5,254 bases of DNA from Rhizobiaceae bacterium UBA1291. Lineage in GTDB: Bacteria; Pseudomonadota; Alphaproteobacteria; Rhizobiales; Rhizobiaceae. Location of the stretch: positions 13,374-18,627 of the forward strand of contig DBUL01000170.1 in the NCBI GenBank assembly GCA_002307905.1, in the 5' to 3' direction. Below the pieces are notes generated by a model, which saw nothing but the letters and a program-made list of their open reading frames with translations, made no database searches and was not told where the DNA came from. Shown here piece after piece: positions 5,094 to 5,254 of the stretch; positions within the stretch are counted from its first letter, which is position 1, and each line of letters starts with the position of its first letter. The position numbers were made by a program, and so were the translations under genes.

Positions 5094-5254
5094 ATGGCTG
5101 ACCGCTTCAAGTACATCGTCATCGGTCGCGGCATGCTGGGTGCGGCCGCTGCTCGCTATCTGGCGGGGCGAACGGATGGTGTCGCGCTGATCGGGCCAGA
5201 CGAGCCTGAGGATCCCGCCCGGCACGGGGGCGTCTTCGCCAGCCACTACGACGA
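5094..5254 (+). CDS. FAD-dependent oxidoreductase, N-terminal 53 codons (runs off right edge)
   Basis: The frame starting at ATG 5094 is open to the window end and begins MADRFKYIVIGRGMLGAAAA. A beta strand (KYIVI, 6-10) leads into GRGMLG (11-16), a GxGxxG dinucleotide-binding loop, then an alanine-rich helix (AAAARYLAGR), and a second strand (GVALIG, 29-34). This is the start of a Rossmann fold of the DAO/sarcosine oxidase-like FAD family, which oxidises amines or amino acids. The acidic residue that usually ends the second strand and binds the FAD ribose is not at the usual place (IGPDEP, 33-38; D36 or E37 may serve). The HGGVFASHYD stretch (44-53) is consistent with the region after it. 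AGGGGA (5082-5087) lies 6 nt before the ATG and decides this start over an overlapping out-of-frame ATG at 5089. No signal peptide, so cytosolic. Substrate cannot be given from this fragment. Confidence 0.85.
   Translation, partial: MADRFKYIVIGRGMLGAAAARYLAGRTDGVALIGPDEPEDPARHGGVFASHYD

Noticed and set aside
4668..5246. 192-codon minus-strand frame across the transglycosylase end and the right intergenic region
   Set aside because: It opposes two well-supported plus-strand genes, has no recognisable domain and no ribosome site.
1..5254. CRISPR array, tRNA, rRNA, insertion sequence, toxin-antitoxin or phage-defence genes
   Set aside because: None seen: no regularly spaced long repeats, no cloverleaf-like or rRNA sequence, no transposase or defence motifs in the credible frames.

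Overview
The window looks like a piece of alphaproteobacterial chromosome, most likely from the Rhizobiaceae (Rhizobium, Agrobacterium or Sinorhizobium type). This rests on the high G+C content, GC-rich third codon positions, the rhizobial-style pyrophosphate-dependent phosphofructokinase, and a neighbourhood (pfp, a TerB/DnaJ protein, a zinc amidase, a small lytic transglycosylase) that I recall from that family. The recalled synteny is background knowledge and was not checked. I see no transposase, integrase, tRNA, rRNA, CRISPR array or prophage signal.

Left half, minus strand (1-2125). Reading leftwards from a divergent intergenic region come pfp (2125-911, PPi-dependent phosphofructokinase, very strong Shine-Dalgarno), a LysE/RhtB-type membrane translocator (863-228) only 47 nt behind it, and, after a 105-nt gap, the first 40 codons of a small lipoprotein that runs off the left edge. 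pfp and the translocator probably share a transcript. The lipoprotein may have its own promoter.

Centre and right, plus strand (2575-5254). A 449-bp non-coding region separates pfp from a TerB + DnaJ protein (2575-3312). Its stop overlaps by 4 nt (ATGA) the start of an Amidase_2 + peptidoglycan-binding protein (3309-4070), so the two are translationally coupled. After a 267-bp gap with a strong inverted repeat near its end comes a secreted SLT-fold lytic transglycosylase (4338-4859), followed by a 9-bp stem-loop. A 234-bp gap rich in small palindromes precedes the N-terminus of an FAD-dependent oxidoreductase (5094 to the right edge).

Function. The plus-strand genes centre on murein. The amidase cuts the N-acetylmuramoyl-L-alanine bond, the transglycosylase cleaves the glycan strand, and a J-domain protein is coupled to the amidase. 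The minus-strand genes combine a sugar-phosphate enzyme with an exporter. I do not see a clear novel system. The better leads are non-coding: the leader stem before the transglycosylase, the palindrome cluster before the oxidoreductase, and the competing stems at the end of the translocator gene. Among the proteins, the leads are the altered LysE motifs, a cysteine cluster in the TerB domain, and an amidase with a wall-binding domain but no export signal.
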